A DNA stretch of 39,008 bases from Anaerolineaceae bacterium UBA6105. GTDB lineage: Bacteria; Chloroflexota; Anaerolineae; Anaerolineales; Anaerolineaceae. A program made the translations under genes and the position numbers. The stretch spans positions 1 through 39,008 of the forward strand of contig DIWN01000038.1 of assembly GCA_002423495.1 (NCBI GenBank). The letters are read 5' to 3'. Of the stretch, positions 16,252 through 24,258 are shown piece by piece. The stretch's first letter is position 1; each line of letters begins with the position of its first letter. The notes under the pieces were generated by a model. The model worked only from the letters and a program-made list of their open reading frames with translations. It had not been told where the DNA came from and did no database searches.

Positions 16252-17133
16252 TCATTCTTCCATTGCCAGTTCAAGGGCGTTCAGCCAGTGCGGGATCTTC
16301 ATCCCAAATGTGGCCTCAAATTTTGAGGAATCCAGGCAAGATCTGAGAGGTCTTTGCGCCGGGGTTGAGAATTCAGCTGTAGATGCCGGCAGCAATTTTT
16401 GACCAGGTTTTCCGGGCGAATCTGGATCAAGCCGCAACACTTCCTTGGCCCAATCATAACGGCTGCAGCAGCTGCCGCAGGCGCAGTGGTAGATCCCTTT
16501 GCGCTCCAATATCCAGTCTTCATTAGTTGATTCAATCTTTGAAACAAGACTGGCAGTGATCTCAGCCATCAATCTCGCGGGAGTTGGGCTGCTGATTTGA
16601 TCGTCCACGATTCGGATAGTTTCCTGCGTGCGTGCCCACTGCAACACCTTGGTCACAAAGCCACCCTGGCGCAGGGAATAGACCCAGCTAGTTCGCAACA
16701 CCAAATTGACGCATCCGGAAGCGGCAATCGCCTGTTCACCTTCCAGCTTGGTTTGGCCGTAAACATTCAATGGATTGGGCTGGTCGGTCTCCACATATGG
16801 GCTGCCCTTGGTGCCGTCGAACACATAATCGGTTGAGTAGTGCACCAGCACCGCATGGATCTTTTTTGCTTCTTCTGCCAGCACACCCGGACCAGTGGCA
16901 TTGATTGCCCGCGCCAGTTCAGGTTCGCTCTCAGCTTTATCCACGTTGGTGTACGCGGCAGCATTGATGATGATGTCGGGTTTAACGCTTCTCACGAGTT
17001 CGCGCAGACCGTTGCTGTCGGAAAGATCCACTTCGGGGTAGTCTAAAGCAACCACCTCGCCAAGTGGCGCGCAGGTGCGCAGCAGTTCCCAACCCAGTTG
17101 TCCCTTAGTACCAATCTGCAGTATCTTTTTCAT
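16252..17133 (-). CDS. rfbD: dTDP-4-dehydrorhamnose reductase
   Basis: A 293-residue enzyme for the last step of dTDP-L-rhamnose synthesis, the NAD(P)H reduction of dTDP-4-keto-L-rhamnose. It has GTKGQLG (8-14) for cofactor binding, AAAYTNVDKAE (58-68), STDYVFDG (100-107) and catalytic Tyr125/Lys129 in NVYGQTK. Its length is normal. The start overlaps the rfbA stop by 4 bases. One oddity is the cysteine-rich HCACGSCCSRYDWA near 215-228, where most homologues have at most one or two Cys. Confidence 0.95.
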   Translation of the reverse strand: MKKILQIGTKGQLGWELLRTCAPLGEVVALDYPEVDLSDSNGLRELVRSVKPDIIINAAAYTNVDKAESEPELARAINATGPGVLAEEAKKIHAVLVHYSTDYVFDGTKGSPYVETDQPNPLNVYGQTKLEGEQAIAASGCVNLVLRTSWVYSLRQGGFVTKVLQWARTQETIRIVDDQISSPTPARLMAEITASLVSKIESTNEDWILERKGIYHCACGSCCSRYDWAKEVLRLDPDSPGKPGQKLLPASTAEFSTPAQRPLRSCLDSSKFEATFGMKIPHWLNALELAMEE

Positions 17134-18005
17134 TTGCTTTGTTCACTCAAAAATTTTATCAAATACTGTCCATACCCATTACTAATTAAAGGCTCGGCGC
17201 ATTTGCGCAGCTCTTCTTCATCGATATAGCCCATGCGGTAGGCGATCTCTTCCACGCAGGAGATCATCATGCCCTGCCGATCTTCCACCGCCTGCACAAA
17301 CATCGAAGCCTGCAGCAGGGACTCATGCGTACCGGCATCCAGCCAGGCAACTCCCCGCCCCAGTACCTTAACAGCAAGTTCACCATCCCCCAGGTAGCGT
17401 TTATTGATATCCGTAATTTCAATCTCGCCTCGCGGTGAGGGTGCGAGTTCTTCAGCGTAGCGAACCACGCGGTTATCGTAGAAGTAGATTCCAGGCACGG
17501 CGTAATTGGAGCGCGGCTTAAGTGGCTTTTCTTCCAGGCTAATGGCTTTGCCGCTCTCATCAAATTCCACCACACCGTAACGCTCGGGGTCCCTGACCGG
17601 GTAAGCAAACACAACCGCCCCTGAATCCTGCCCGGCAGCACTGCGCAAAACCTGCGGCAGCCCATGCCCAAAGAAGATATTGTCGCCCAAAATCAGGCAA
17701 ACCTGATCGTCTCCGATGAATTCTTTGCCAACCAGGAAGGCATCTGCCAGCCCACGGGGAACCGACTGTACGGCATATTGGAAGTGCATTCCAAGCCTGC
17801 TTCCATCGCCCAATAAGCGCTGATACTGATCGCTGTCTTCGGGCGTCGTGATGATTAAAACATCCCGAATACCCGCCAGCATCAGCATCGAGAGCGGATA
17901 ATAGATCATTGGTTTGTCATAAACCGGCAGTAATTGCTTGCTGATCGCCATGGTCAGCGGGTAGAGCCTGGTGCCTTTTCCGCCTGCGAGGATGATGCCT
18001 TTCAT
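17130..18005 (-). CDS. rfbA: Glucose-1-phosphate thymidylyltransferase
   Basis: A 291-residue nucleotidyltransferase that makes dTDP-glucose from dTTP and glucose-1-phosphate, the entry to the rhamnose pathway. It begins MKGIILAGGKGTRLYPLT with the GGxGTRLxPLT signature, followed by SKQLLPVYDKPMIYYPL, LGDNIFFGHGL and VVEFDESGKAISLEEKP. Its length and ends are typical of the RmlA group. The gene starts 2 bases after rfbB and overlaps rfbD by 4 bases. Confidence 0.96.
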   Translation of the reverse strand: MKGIILAGGKGTRLYPLTMAISKQLLPVYDKPMIYYPLSMLMLAGIRDVLIITTPEDSDQYQRLLGDGSRLGMHFQYAVQSVPRGLADAFLVGKEFIGDDQVCLILGDNIFFGHGLPQVLRSAAGQDSGAVVFAYPVRDPERYGVVEFDESGKAISLEEKPLKPRSNYAVPGIYFYDNRVVRYAEELAPSPRGEIEITDINKRYLGDGELAVKVLGRGVAWLDAGTHESLLQASMFVQAVEDRQGMMISCVEEIAYRMGYIDEEELRKCAEPLISNGYGQYLIKFLSEQSK

Positions 18006-18007
18006 GT

Positions 18008-19087
18008 CTACGCCTTTCTGCCCGAATAGTTCTTTTGGAGCCAGCTATCGTAATCTGACTGTTTCGTGATTGCCTCAATCCATGCGGGGTTATCCAAATA
18101 CCATTTTACCGTGTCCACCAAACCCTGGCGCAAGTCGTGGCTGGGCTTCCAGCCAAGTTCATGCTCGATCTTGGCGATATTGATGTCGTAACGGCGGTCG
18201 TGCCCCGGGCGGTCAGCAACGTAGGTGATCAGCTGATTGTGTGGCGCATAGACAGAATCTGGCTGCAACTCATCAAGGATGTCGCAGATGGTATTGACGA
18301 TTTCAATATTGGGAGGTTGATTATCGCCGCCCACGCAATAAGTCTCGCCTGTACGTCCATTCCTAACGATGCGCAGGATTGCCTCGCAGTGGTCATCCAC
18401 GTAGAGCCAGTCGCGGATCTGCATGCCGTCACCATAAACCGGCAGTGGTTTGCCATTCAGCGCGTTCAGTATCATCAGCGGGATCAGTTTCTCGGGGAAC
18501 TGGCGTGGCCCATAATTGTTGGAGCAGTTGCTGATGCTGATGGGTAGACCAAAAGTTGTGTGATAAGCGCGCACGAAGTGGTCGCTGGAGGCTTTTGCGG
18601 CGGCGTAAGGCGAACGCGGCGCATAGGGCGTTTCTTCTTCGAAAGGCGGATCCTCGCGGGTGAGGGTGCCAAAAACTTCATCGGTGGAAACGTGATGGAA
18701 GCGGATTTCTTCGATCGGAACAATCTTATCAACTATCCAGGCACGCCGGGCAGCTTCGAGCAGGGTGTAGGTGCCAACCACGTTGGTGTCAACGAAGACA
18801 CCCGGGTTGAGGATGGAACGATCCACGTGCGATTCAGCGGCAAAATTGATGACTGTGTCAATTTTATGCTCACTGAAAAGCTGGTCCAGTAATTGGCGAT
18901 CAGTGATGCTGCCGTGCACAAACAGGTGCTGTTCAGGGTTTGGGAGGTCTTTGAGGTTTTCCAGGCTGCCGGCGTAAGTCAGCGCGTCGAGGTTGACGAT
19001 TTTTACGTCCTGGTCCTGCTGCAGCAAGTAGTGAATGAAGTTTGAGCCGATAAAGCCCGCCCCTCCGGTAACCAGCAAATTTTTCAT
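18008..19087 (-). CDS. rfbB: dTDP-glucose 4,6-dehydratase
   Basis: About 359 residues from the ATG at 19087. An in-frame GTG two codons earlier overlaps the ribosome-binding site, whereas AAGGAG lies 5 bases before the ATG. The enzyme converts dTDP-glucose to dTDP-4-keto-6-deoxyglucose. It has NAD-binding TGGAGFIGSNF, the HVSTDEVFG active-site strand and YAAAKASSDHFVRAY (YxxxK), then NCSNNYGPRQFPEKLIP, all standard for RmlB. It sits 2 bases after the rfbC stop. Confidence 0.96.
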   Translation of the reverse strand: MKNLLVTGGAGFIGSNFIHYLLQQDQDVKIVNLDALTYAGSLENLKDLPNPEQHLFVHGSITDRQLLDQLFSEHKIDTVINFAAESHVDRSILNPGVFVDTNVVGTYTLLEAARRAWIVDKIVPIEEIRFHHVSTDEVFGTLTREDPPFEEETPYAPRSPYAAAKASSDHFVRAYHTTFGLPISISNCSNNYGPRQFPEKLIPLMILNALNGKPLPVYGDGMQIRDWLYVDDHCEAILRIVRNGRTGETYCVGGDNQPPNIEIVNTICDILDELQPDSVYAPHNQLITYVADRPGHDRRYDINIAKIEHELGWKPSHDLRQGLVDTVKWYLDNPAWIEAITKQSDYDSWLQKNYSGRKA

Positions 19088-19089
19088 TC

Positions 19090-19671
19090 TCACTCCTTGA
19101 TCGTATTTTCTGCCAACCAGCCAACTGGAAAAACTTCGGCCTCAGCCAATGTTGGCGCGGTTGCATCTTTGTTCGAAAGTGTGGGCAGCGTGCCTTCCAC
19201 CAATGGCCATTCGATTCCAATTGCCGGGTCATTCCAAAGCAGTCCACGTTCCCATTCCGGGGCGTAATAATCAGTGGTTTTATAAAAGAATTCAGCCCAT
19301 TCACTCATCACGTAGTATCCATGCGCAAAACCAGGTGGAATCCAAAGCAAATGGCGGTTTTCGGCGCTCAGAACCGCCCCAACCCATTTTCCAAAAGTTG
19401 GGGAGCCCTTGCGGAGGTCCACAGCAACGTCGAAGACCTGGCCAATGACCACCCTGACCAGCTTACCCTGCGTTTGGTGAAGTTGATAATGTAATCCGCG
19501 CAGGATGCCCTGGCTGGAACCGGAATGATTGTCCTGCACGAATTCCTGATGCCCGCAAAAGGCATCGAATTCTGACTGACGGAAAGTCTCCAGGAAAAAT
19601 CCGCGATGATCACCAAAAACCTGGGGCTTCATTAAGACGACTTCCGGAATAGCAGTGCGGATGTATTCCAT
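19090..19671 (-). CDS. rfbC: dTDP-4-dehydrorhamnose 3,5-epimerase
   Basis: A 193-residue cupin-fold epimerase, the third step of dTDP-L-rhamnose synthesis. Visible marks are FGDHRGFFLETFR, the catalytic His in QGILRGLHYQ, VFDVAVDLRKGSPTFGKW, LWIPPGFAHGYYV and FFYKTTDYYAPEWERGLLWNDP. Its length is normal for RmlC. Its ATG overlaps the last base of the Wzt stop codon (TAATG). With rfbB, rfbA and rfbD it gives a complete rhamnose donor pathway in one operon. Confidence 0.96.
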   Translation of the reverse strand: MEYIRTAIPEVVLMKPQVFGDHRGFFLETFRQSEFDAFCGHQEFVQDNHSGSSQGILRGLHYQLHQTQGKLVRVVIGQVFDVAVDLRKGSPTFGKWVGAVLSAENRHLLWIPPGFAHGYYVMSEWAEFFYKTTDYYAPEWERGLLWNDPAIGIEWPLVEGTLPTLSNKDATAPTLAEAEVFPVGWLAENTIKE

Positions 19672-20453
19672 TACAAATTTTCTCCCCGATACGCTGCAAT
19701 CACTTCGTGCGGCTCACCGATTTTTTGAGTCTTTCCGTGGTCGATCCAGGCAATGCGGTTACACATGCCCTCAAGCATGTCCAGTGCGTGCGAGACCATC
19801 AACACAGTAGCGCCAGCCTGCTGAAAATTCTTCATGCGCAGGTTGCACTTGCGTTGGAAGGCTTCATCCCCTACGCTCAGGATCTCATCCAAAATCAGGA
19901 TCTCTGGCATATGAGCCGTCGCGACAGCAAAACCGAGTCTGGCAAACATCCCTGATGAGTAGGTGCGAACGGGTGAATTGATGAATTGCTCCAATTCTGA
20001 AAACTCGACAATTTCGTCAAAAACCGCTTCCATCTCCGACCGGCTGTAGCCGAGCAAAGCTCCGTTGAGGAAAACGTTCTCCCGACCCGATAGTTCGGGG
20101 TGAAACCCCGCGCCAAGTTCAAGCAGGGGAGCAATCTTGCCATAAACCACCACTCTGCCCTTGGTTGGCTTCAGCACTTTGGAAATCACTTTTAGCATGG
20201 TGCTTTTGCCGGCACCGTTATTGCCAATCAATCCAAATACCTCACCCCTGTTGACTTGCAGGCTGATATCGGTCAGTGCCCAGAATTTGTTTATTTTGAT
20301 CTTGCGCTGCAGCTTGCGGATGGCATACTCTTTGAAGGTGCCAATCCGTTCTGAAGGCAAACGATAGCTCACCGAGACATTTTCAAGTTGAATGATCGGT
20401 TCAGGGGTCGCTACCTGGATGTTCTCTTCTTTTACCTCAGACACGGTAGGCAT
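19671..20453 (-). CDS. wzt: Polysaccharide ABC exporter ATPase (Wzt/TagH-like, short form)
   Basis: About 260 residues from the ATG at 20453 (MPTVSEVKEEN), which has GGAGG just upstream. The open frame reaches back to 20558, but that part lies within wzm and encodes nothing family-like. ABC ATPase motifs are Walker A LIGNNGAGKST, signature RTYSSGMFARLGFAVA, Walker B ILILDEILSVGD and H-loop VSHALD. The GAGFHPELSGRENVFLNG segment is typical of polysaccharide exporters. It ends right after the nucleotide-binding domain, so it lacks the glycan-recognition domain of O9a-type Wzt. The gene overlaps wzm by 17 bases. Confidence 0.9.
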   Translation of the reverse strand: MPTVSEVKEENIQVATPEPIIQLENVSVSYRLPSERIGTFKEYAIRKLQRKIKINKFWALTDISLQVNRGEVFGLIGNNGAGKSTMLKVISKVLKPTKGRVVVYGKIAPLLELGAGFHPELSGRENVFLNGALLGYSRSEMEAVFDEIVEFSELEQFINSPVRTYSSGMFARLGFAVATAHMPEILILDEILSVGDEAFQRKCNLRMKNFQQAGATVLMVSHALDMLEGMCNRIAWIDHGKTQKIGEPHEVIAAYRGENL

Positions 20454-21273
20454 ACTCCTCCGTCTTTGAAGTGAAATAGATCCAGCCAACCAGCAACATG
20501 CCAACCGCCCAGGCAAAAGCCGGCAGAAACTCCTGCCAGGATGGAATTCGCCCCTCAAAAATGGGCAGGCGGAACATTTTAACCATCCAATACATGGGGT
20601 TGATTTTGTAGAAAGGCATCCATTTCGCGGAAATCAAGCTCTCAGGGTAGATGATAGGCGTCAGGTACATCCAGGCAGTCAGCAAAACCTGGTACATTTC
20701 CGCAACATCGGGGAAAAATACAGCCAGCGACGAGATAAATAAGCCAAAGCCAAGCGTGAAGGCGGTCAGCAGCAAAATTGAGACTGGCAAAAAGAGCATG
20801 GATGAATAAAAAGGAGCACCATCCACCAGCATGACGATCACAAGCGGCACAAGTGAGAGTACAAGGTTGACCAGTGCAGTTCCGATCGCCGAAACGCCAA
20901 ACACGCTGCTGGGAATATAGATGCGTTTGAGCAGACTGCCTCCCCAAACCAGACCGCTAATGGCGGCATTTGACCCCTGTGAGAAAAAGTTCCACACCAG
21001 CAAACCGCTTAATATGTAAACGGGGTAGTGCGGCACTTCTGATTTGAAAAAATTTGAGAAGACAAAGGTCAGGATCAGCATGGTGCCCAAGGGGTTGAGC
21101 ATCGTCCAGGCCACACCCAGCACCGAGCGTTTGTAACGCGTCAGGATATCACGGCGAATTAATTGCCCGAGCAGATAGCGATATTTTCCCAATTCTTTCA
21201 ATTCGGAAATAGCGGATACCCGGTAGCTTGCGGAGTCGTAGACAGGTTTTGAGGTACTGGCCAATTGTGTCAC
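20437..21273 (-). CDS. wzm: Polysaccharide ABC exporter permease (Wzm/TagG-like)
   Basis: A 278-residue ABC-2 type permease with about six membrane helices. It has the family start LGQLIRRDILTRYKRSVLG followed by WTMLNPLGTMLILTFVFSNFF, and a cytoplasm-side MLLVGWIYFTSKTEEYAYRV end. With Wzt it should export the finished lipid-linked glycan. It heads the minus-strand export/rhamnose operon. The open frame begins with GTG at 21273; a TTG three codons later has AAAGGTG 6 bases upstream and may be the true start. The gene before it on this strand ends in a strong terminator, so a promoter is expected within 21274-21430, but I saw no clear one. Confidence 0.9.
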   Translation of the reverse strand: MTQLASTSKPVYDSASYRVSAISELKELGKYRYLLGQLIRRDILTRYKRSVLGVAWTMLNPLGTMLILTFVFSNFFKSEVPHYPVYILSGLLVWNFFSQGSNAAISGLVWGGSLLKRIYIPSSVFGVSAIGTALVNLVLSLVPLVIVMLVDGAPFYSSMLFLPVSILLLTAFTLGFGLFISSLAVFFPDVAEMYQVLLTAWMYLTPIIYPESLISAKWMPFYKINPMYWMVKMFRLPIFEGRIPSWQEFLPAFAWAVGMLLVGWIYFTSKTEEYAYRV

Positions 21274-21430
21274 CTTTTATGCGTCAGACAGTTTTTAATC
21301 TTACCATAGGAAAGGCTTGGCCATGCCCGTCGCTCGGTTAACCGTGGCTGTGAGCGAGAGGCTTTGCGACAATGTGGGCACAAAGAGAACTGGCAGTTTG
21401 CAAAGGAACTCTTCATACCAATGTTAAAAA

Positions 21431-21455
21431 TAAAAGCCAGCAGGACTGGCTTTTA
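21431..21455 (-). terminator. Intrinsic terminator of the rhodanese gene
   Basis: A perfect 10-bp stem (TAAAAGCCAG/CTGGCTTTTA) with a 5-base loop. In the minus direction it is followed by a T-rich run (TTTTTAAC). It lies about 35 bases after the rhodanese stop and separates it from wzm. Confidence 0.8.
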
Positions 21456-21488
21456 CACAGGCAAATTCCAGTGTTTCAGATTTCGCGG

Positions 21489-21992
21489 TTACGGTCCGGT
21501 TACCACCGGGTGCCCCTGGGCTTGCCAGGTGCTCATGCCGCCAGCCATGCTGGTCACGCTGGTAAAACCGGATCTCAAGAGCAAGTCGCGCCCCACAGCA
21601 CTGCGATTGCCAGACCGACAGACTACAACGATGTTCTGCCCTTTAGGAATTTCAGATAACCTGGCGGTCAGCTCTCCCAGTGGGATCAGAGTGGCATAGG
21701 GAATATGAACCTCTGCCCATTCGCTGGGTTCGCGCACATCCAGAAAAAACCAATCTTCTGGATCAAATTGAGCCGCTTCGGCAACGCTGATCTCTGCTGG
21801 CAAATTGTTGACGACAGGCTGTTTTTGATCCGCGTTTTGAATTAGGAGAAAACCCCCAACAAATACCACCGCCACAACCAGGACCCAAGCCCACACAGGC
21901 AAAGGCTGTTTTGACTTTTTTGCGGATTTATTTTTTGGTTTGCTTGCTGTGCCAGTGCTCTTGGGATGCCTGGATTTATTGGATTTTGCCAT
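21489..21992 (-). CDS. Membrane-anchored rhodanese-domain protein
   Basis: A 167-residue protein. The first 30 residues are very basic (Lys/Ser-rich), followed by one membrane helix (about 33-53) and a rhodanese domain facing outside (about 64-165). Motifs are FLDVREPSEWAEVHIPYATLIPLGEL and the active-site loop VVVCRSGNRSAVGRDLL with the catalytic Cys, then MAGGMSTWQAQGHPV. It could transfer sulfur or serve redox control outside the membrane; the partner is unknown. It is a single gene with its own terminator. Confidence 0.88.
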   Translation of the reverse strand: MAKSNKSRHPKSTGTASKPKNKSAKKSKQPLPVWAWVLVVAVVFVGGFLLIQNADQKQPVVNNLPAEISVAEAAQFDPEDWFFLDVREPSEWAEVHIPYATLIPLGELTARLSEIPKGQNIVVVCRSGNRSAVGRDLLLRSGFTSVTSMAGGMSTWQAQGHPVVTGP

Positions 21993-22078
21993 ATTCTTTG
22001 ATCCTGTCAGTTTCGTAAGCGGAATTATACAGACCTATCATCCCCTTTTTCAAATGCTTGCATATAGCTTACCTAAAC

Positions 22079-22084
22079 TATAAT
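22079..22084 (+). promoter_or_regulatory. Probable -10 box of the GT2 gene
   Basis: A perfect TATAAT lies 19 bases before the ATG at 22104. A weak TTGCAT (22058-22063) stands 15 bases upstream as a possible -35 box. CAGGGAA before the ATG could be the ribosome-binding site. Confidence 0.45.
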
Positions 22085-22103
22085 ATGGATAACCAGGGAA
22101 AAA

Positions 22104-23117
22104 ATGATGAGCAAACCCTTCTTTTCGATTTTGATTTTATTCTGGCAGAGTGAACAATATTTGCAGCGCTGCATGCGATCTCTGCAGGCGCAATCTTTTC
22201 AGGATTTTGAAGTGATTCTGCTGAATAACGGCGCCAGCCAAGCGCCAGACCCTGAAATTTTGGCAACTTTCCTGAACCTTGCGTTAAAGCAAATTTCTTC
22301 CGAAACCAACCTGGGTTTTGCCGGCGGAAATAACCTAGCTGCCAGATCGGCTTCTGGGGAGTACCTGGTGCTTTTGAACAATGATGCCTTCCCTGAGCCC
22401 GATTGGCTCGCTACCCTCCACCAGGCAGCGCTGACCCACCCCGGGCACTGCTTTGCCTCGCGCCTTTTACAAGCAGACAATCCCGCTTTGCTTGATGGCG
22501 AATGGAATGTTTACCATGCCAGCGGGCTGGCGTGGCGTAAAAACCACAACCAACCCACCGCCAATAGCACAACTGAACTCCGCCTGGTGATGAGCGCCTG
22601 CGCGGCAGCCTCAGCATACCCACGCAGTGCCTTCGAGCAGGTGGGTGGGTTTGATGAAGACTTCTTCGCCTACATGGAAGACCTCGACCTCGATATGCGC
22701 CTGCAGCTGGCTGGGTATCCTTTTCTCTACCTGCCTCAGGCCACCGTCAGGCACGTCGGCTCTGGCAGCACTGGCTACCGCAGTGACTTTGCCACCTATT
22801 ACGGTCAGCGCAATTTGATCTGGGCATTTGTAAAGAACATGCCGGGGTTCCTTTTTTACCTGCTATTACCCGCCCACATTTTCTTTAACCTGCTTTACCT
22901 TGTCGCGGGGCTTTTTATGCCATCCGGCAAAGCGCTCTTCAGAGCCAAAAGGGATGCCCTGAGAGGGCTTTCAGCCATGCTCAAAAAACGCGATGCTATC
23001 CAATCTCAACGCAAGATCACGCCAATACAGTTTGCTAAATTAATGGATTGGAATCCATTCTCCCCGCTGGTCAAAATTCTCGCGCGTAAGGCTTCTTCAA
23101 AGGATCGCCAAGACTGA
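22104..23117 (+). CDS. Family 2 glycosyltransferase (rhamnosyltransferase-like)
   Basis: A 337-residue GT2 enzyme. It begins FFSILILFWQSEQYLQRCMRSL and has VILLNNGASQ, NLGFAGGNNLAA, VLLNNDAFPEPDWL (DxD-equivalent NND), FEQVGGFDEDFFAYMEDLDLDMRLQLAGY (catalytic ED region) and HVGSGSTGYRS. A hydrophobic stretch near 255-280 may touch the membrane. This wording is typical of rhamnosyltransferase-type enzymes of surface glycans. It is alone on the plus strand between rhodanese and CHAD genes, some distance from the rest of the glycan locus. Two adjacent ATG codons (22104, 22107) could start it. Confidence 0.88.
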   Translation: MMSKPFFSILILFWQSEQYLQRCMRSLQAQSFQDFEVILLNNGASQAPDPEILATFLNLALKQISSETNLGFAGGNNLAARSASGEYLVLLNNDAFPEPDWLATLHQAALTHPGHCFASRLLQADNPALLDGEWNVYHASGLAWRKNHNQPTANSTTELRLVMSACAAASAYPRSAFEQVGGFDEDFFAYMEDLDLDMRLQLAGYPFLYLPQATVRHVGSGSTGYRSDFATYYGQRNLIWAFVKNMPGFLFYLLLPAHIFFNLLYLVAGLFMPSGKALFRAKRDALRGLSAMLKKRDAIQSQRKITPIQFAKLMDWNPFSPLVKILARKASSKDRQD

Positions 23118-23163
23118 CATTTCGATGTGAGGTTAACCAGTTCGTTCAGACCTGTGGGGGAGG

Positions 23164-24207
23164 CTAATCCTCCGTAGAGATGTCCTCAGAATTTTCCTCT
23201 TGAATCGTTTGCGATTCCTCAACTTGCTGCAATGACCGCAATGCAACTTCAAGGTTGAGCGGCACGTTGATTAACTTTAGGAGCTCATCCCAAAGATGTT
23301 CCTCCTCTGCTTTCCCCCACATCCCGAGAAAACGCTGATAATCCCCCTTGCGCTTTTCAGAGCGATTCACGCGGAAAGCCTCCAGACCAGGCAGGAGTCG
23401 CCTGAGAGGGCGGGTGTTGCCGAAGTAGATGCTTATCCGCTCCTCTTCTTCCCGGATGAAACGGGGAATCATTTCAACCCATACATCCGCGTCATGAATA
23501 TCCCCCAGAACATCTTGAAATTTCCGGGTTTGATTGATGAACGGCTTCAAACTTGCGCCATACAGGTCAGCAAATGCCTCCATGGTATAGCGCAAACGTT
23601 TGGCGCTGATGCGCATGTTGTGGAGTTCAGTCACATTGCGTTCATCCTGGATATATTTAGCATGATCCATTAATTCATTTAATCGGGCGTTTATGCCGCT
23701 AAATGCAAGCTCGTAAAGGGCGGGGGAAAAGAGATAGACTCCATCCGACGACTCCCGAAAAGGCGCTGCCCATTTGGCAAGATTCACCAAAGTATCATCA
23801 GCCTTGAGGGTCTGGATGGCAGCTAACACGCCTTTTTGCGCTTCTGCCCGCTGCTGCCGGAGGCGCAGCTGAAGCCGGCGCAGACCTGGCGCCAGTTTGG
23901 GGTCGGTAAATTCAGGCACAACCCCCTCAAGTACCGCCAGCTGCACGTCCAGATCCCGGGCAGCCCCAAGAGAGCGGGTTACATCCCGCACGTCCCGGGA
24001 GTAGCCCCTGAATTCTTTCCTTGAAAAACAACCCTCAAAAATTGCCAGCGCGCTGCGCAGCCGCCGCGATGCCACACGCATGCGATGAATGTATTCGATA
24101 TCCCTGGCTTCAAGCACGCCTTCAATCTCAGCATGCATTGCCAAAACGTGCGTGTTGATGATCTTTGCTCCATAGACGCAAACAGCCTCGGATCGGAATT
24201 TGCTCAT
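23164..24207 (-). CDS. CHAD-domain protein
   Basis: About 347 residues from the ATG at 24207, which has AAGGAG 5 bases upstream; a GTG one codon earlier sits too close. The CHAD domain (conserved histidine alpha-helical domain) shows as YIHRMRVASRRLRSAL near the start, LGAARDLDVQLAVLE, then a second half with LHNMRISAKRLRYTMEAFADLYG and FQDVLGDIHDADVWVEM. The basic and His-rich helices are known in this family to bind polyphosphate. An acidic tail (EEENSEDISTED) ends the protein. It follows the two kinase-like genes after a hairpin, and PhoU lies further upstream, so a polyphosphate or phosphate role is reasonable. Confidence 0.88.
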   Translation of the reverse strand: MSKFRSEAVCVYGAKIINTHVLAMHAEIEGVLEARDIEYIHRMRVASRRLRSALAIFEGCFSRKEFRGYSRDVRDVTRSLGAARDLDVQLAVLEGVVPEFTDPKLAPGLRRLQLRLRQQRAEAQKGVLAAIQTLKADDTLVNLAKWAAPFRESSDGVYLFSPALYELAFSGINARLNELMDHAKYIQDERNVTELHNMRISAKRLRYTMEAFADLYGASLKPFINQTRKFQDVLGDIHDADVWVEMIPRFIREEEERISIYFGNTRPLRRLLPGLEAFRVNRSEKRKGDYQRFLGMWGKAEEEHLWDELLKLINVPLNLEVALRSLQQVEESQTIQEENSEDISTED

Positions 24208-24223
24208 CACTTCTCCTTAAAAT

Positions 24224-24250
24224 ACTTACCCCAGGCATGCTGGGGTAAGT
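24224..24250 (-). terminator. Hairpin between the kinase pair and the CHAD gene
   Basis: A perfect 11-bp stem (ACTTACCCCAG/CTGGGGTAAGT) with a 5-base loop lies 8 bases after the second kinase stop. In the minus direction only a short ATTTT follows, then the CHAD ribosome-binding site. It may be a partial terminator that lowers CHAD expression relative to the kinases. Confidence 0.55.
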
Positions 24251-24258
24251 TTCTGTCT

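Noticed and set aside
20454..20558. N-terminal extension of Wzt
   Set aside because: It lies within wzm in another frame and encodes an unrelated Arg/Cys-rich stretch; the ATG at 20453 has GGAGG just upstream.
23159..23173. Terminator between the GT2 and CHAD genes
   Set aside because: Only a 5-bp stem (GGAGG/CCTCC) with no T-run on either strand.
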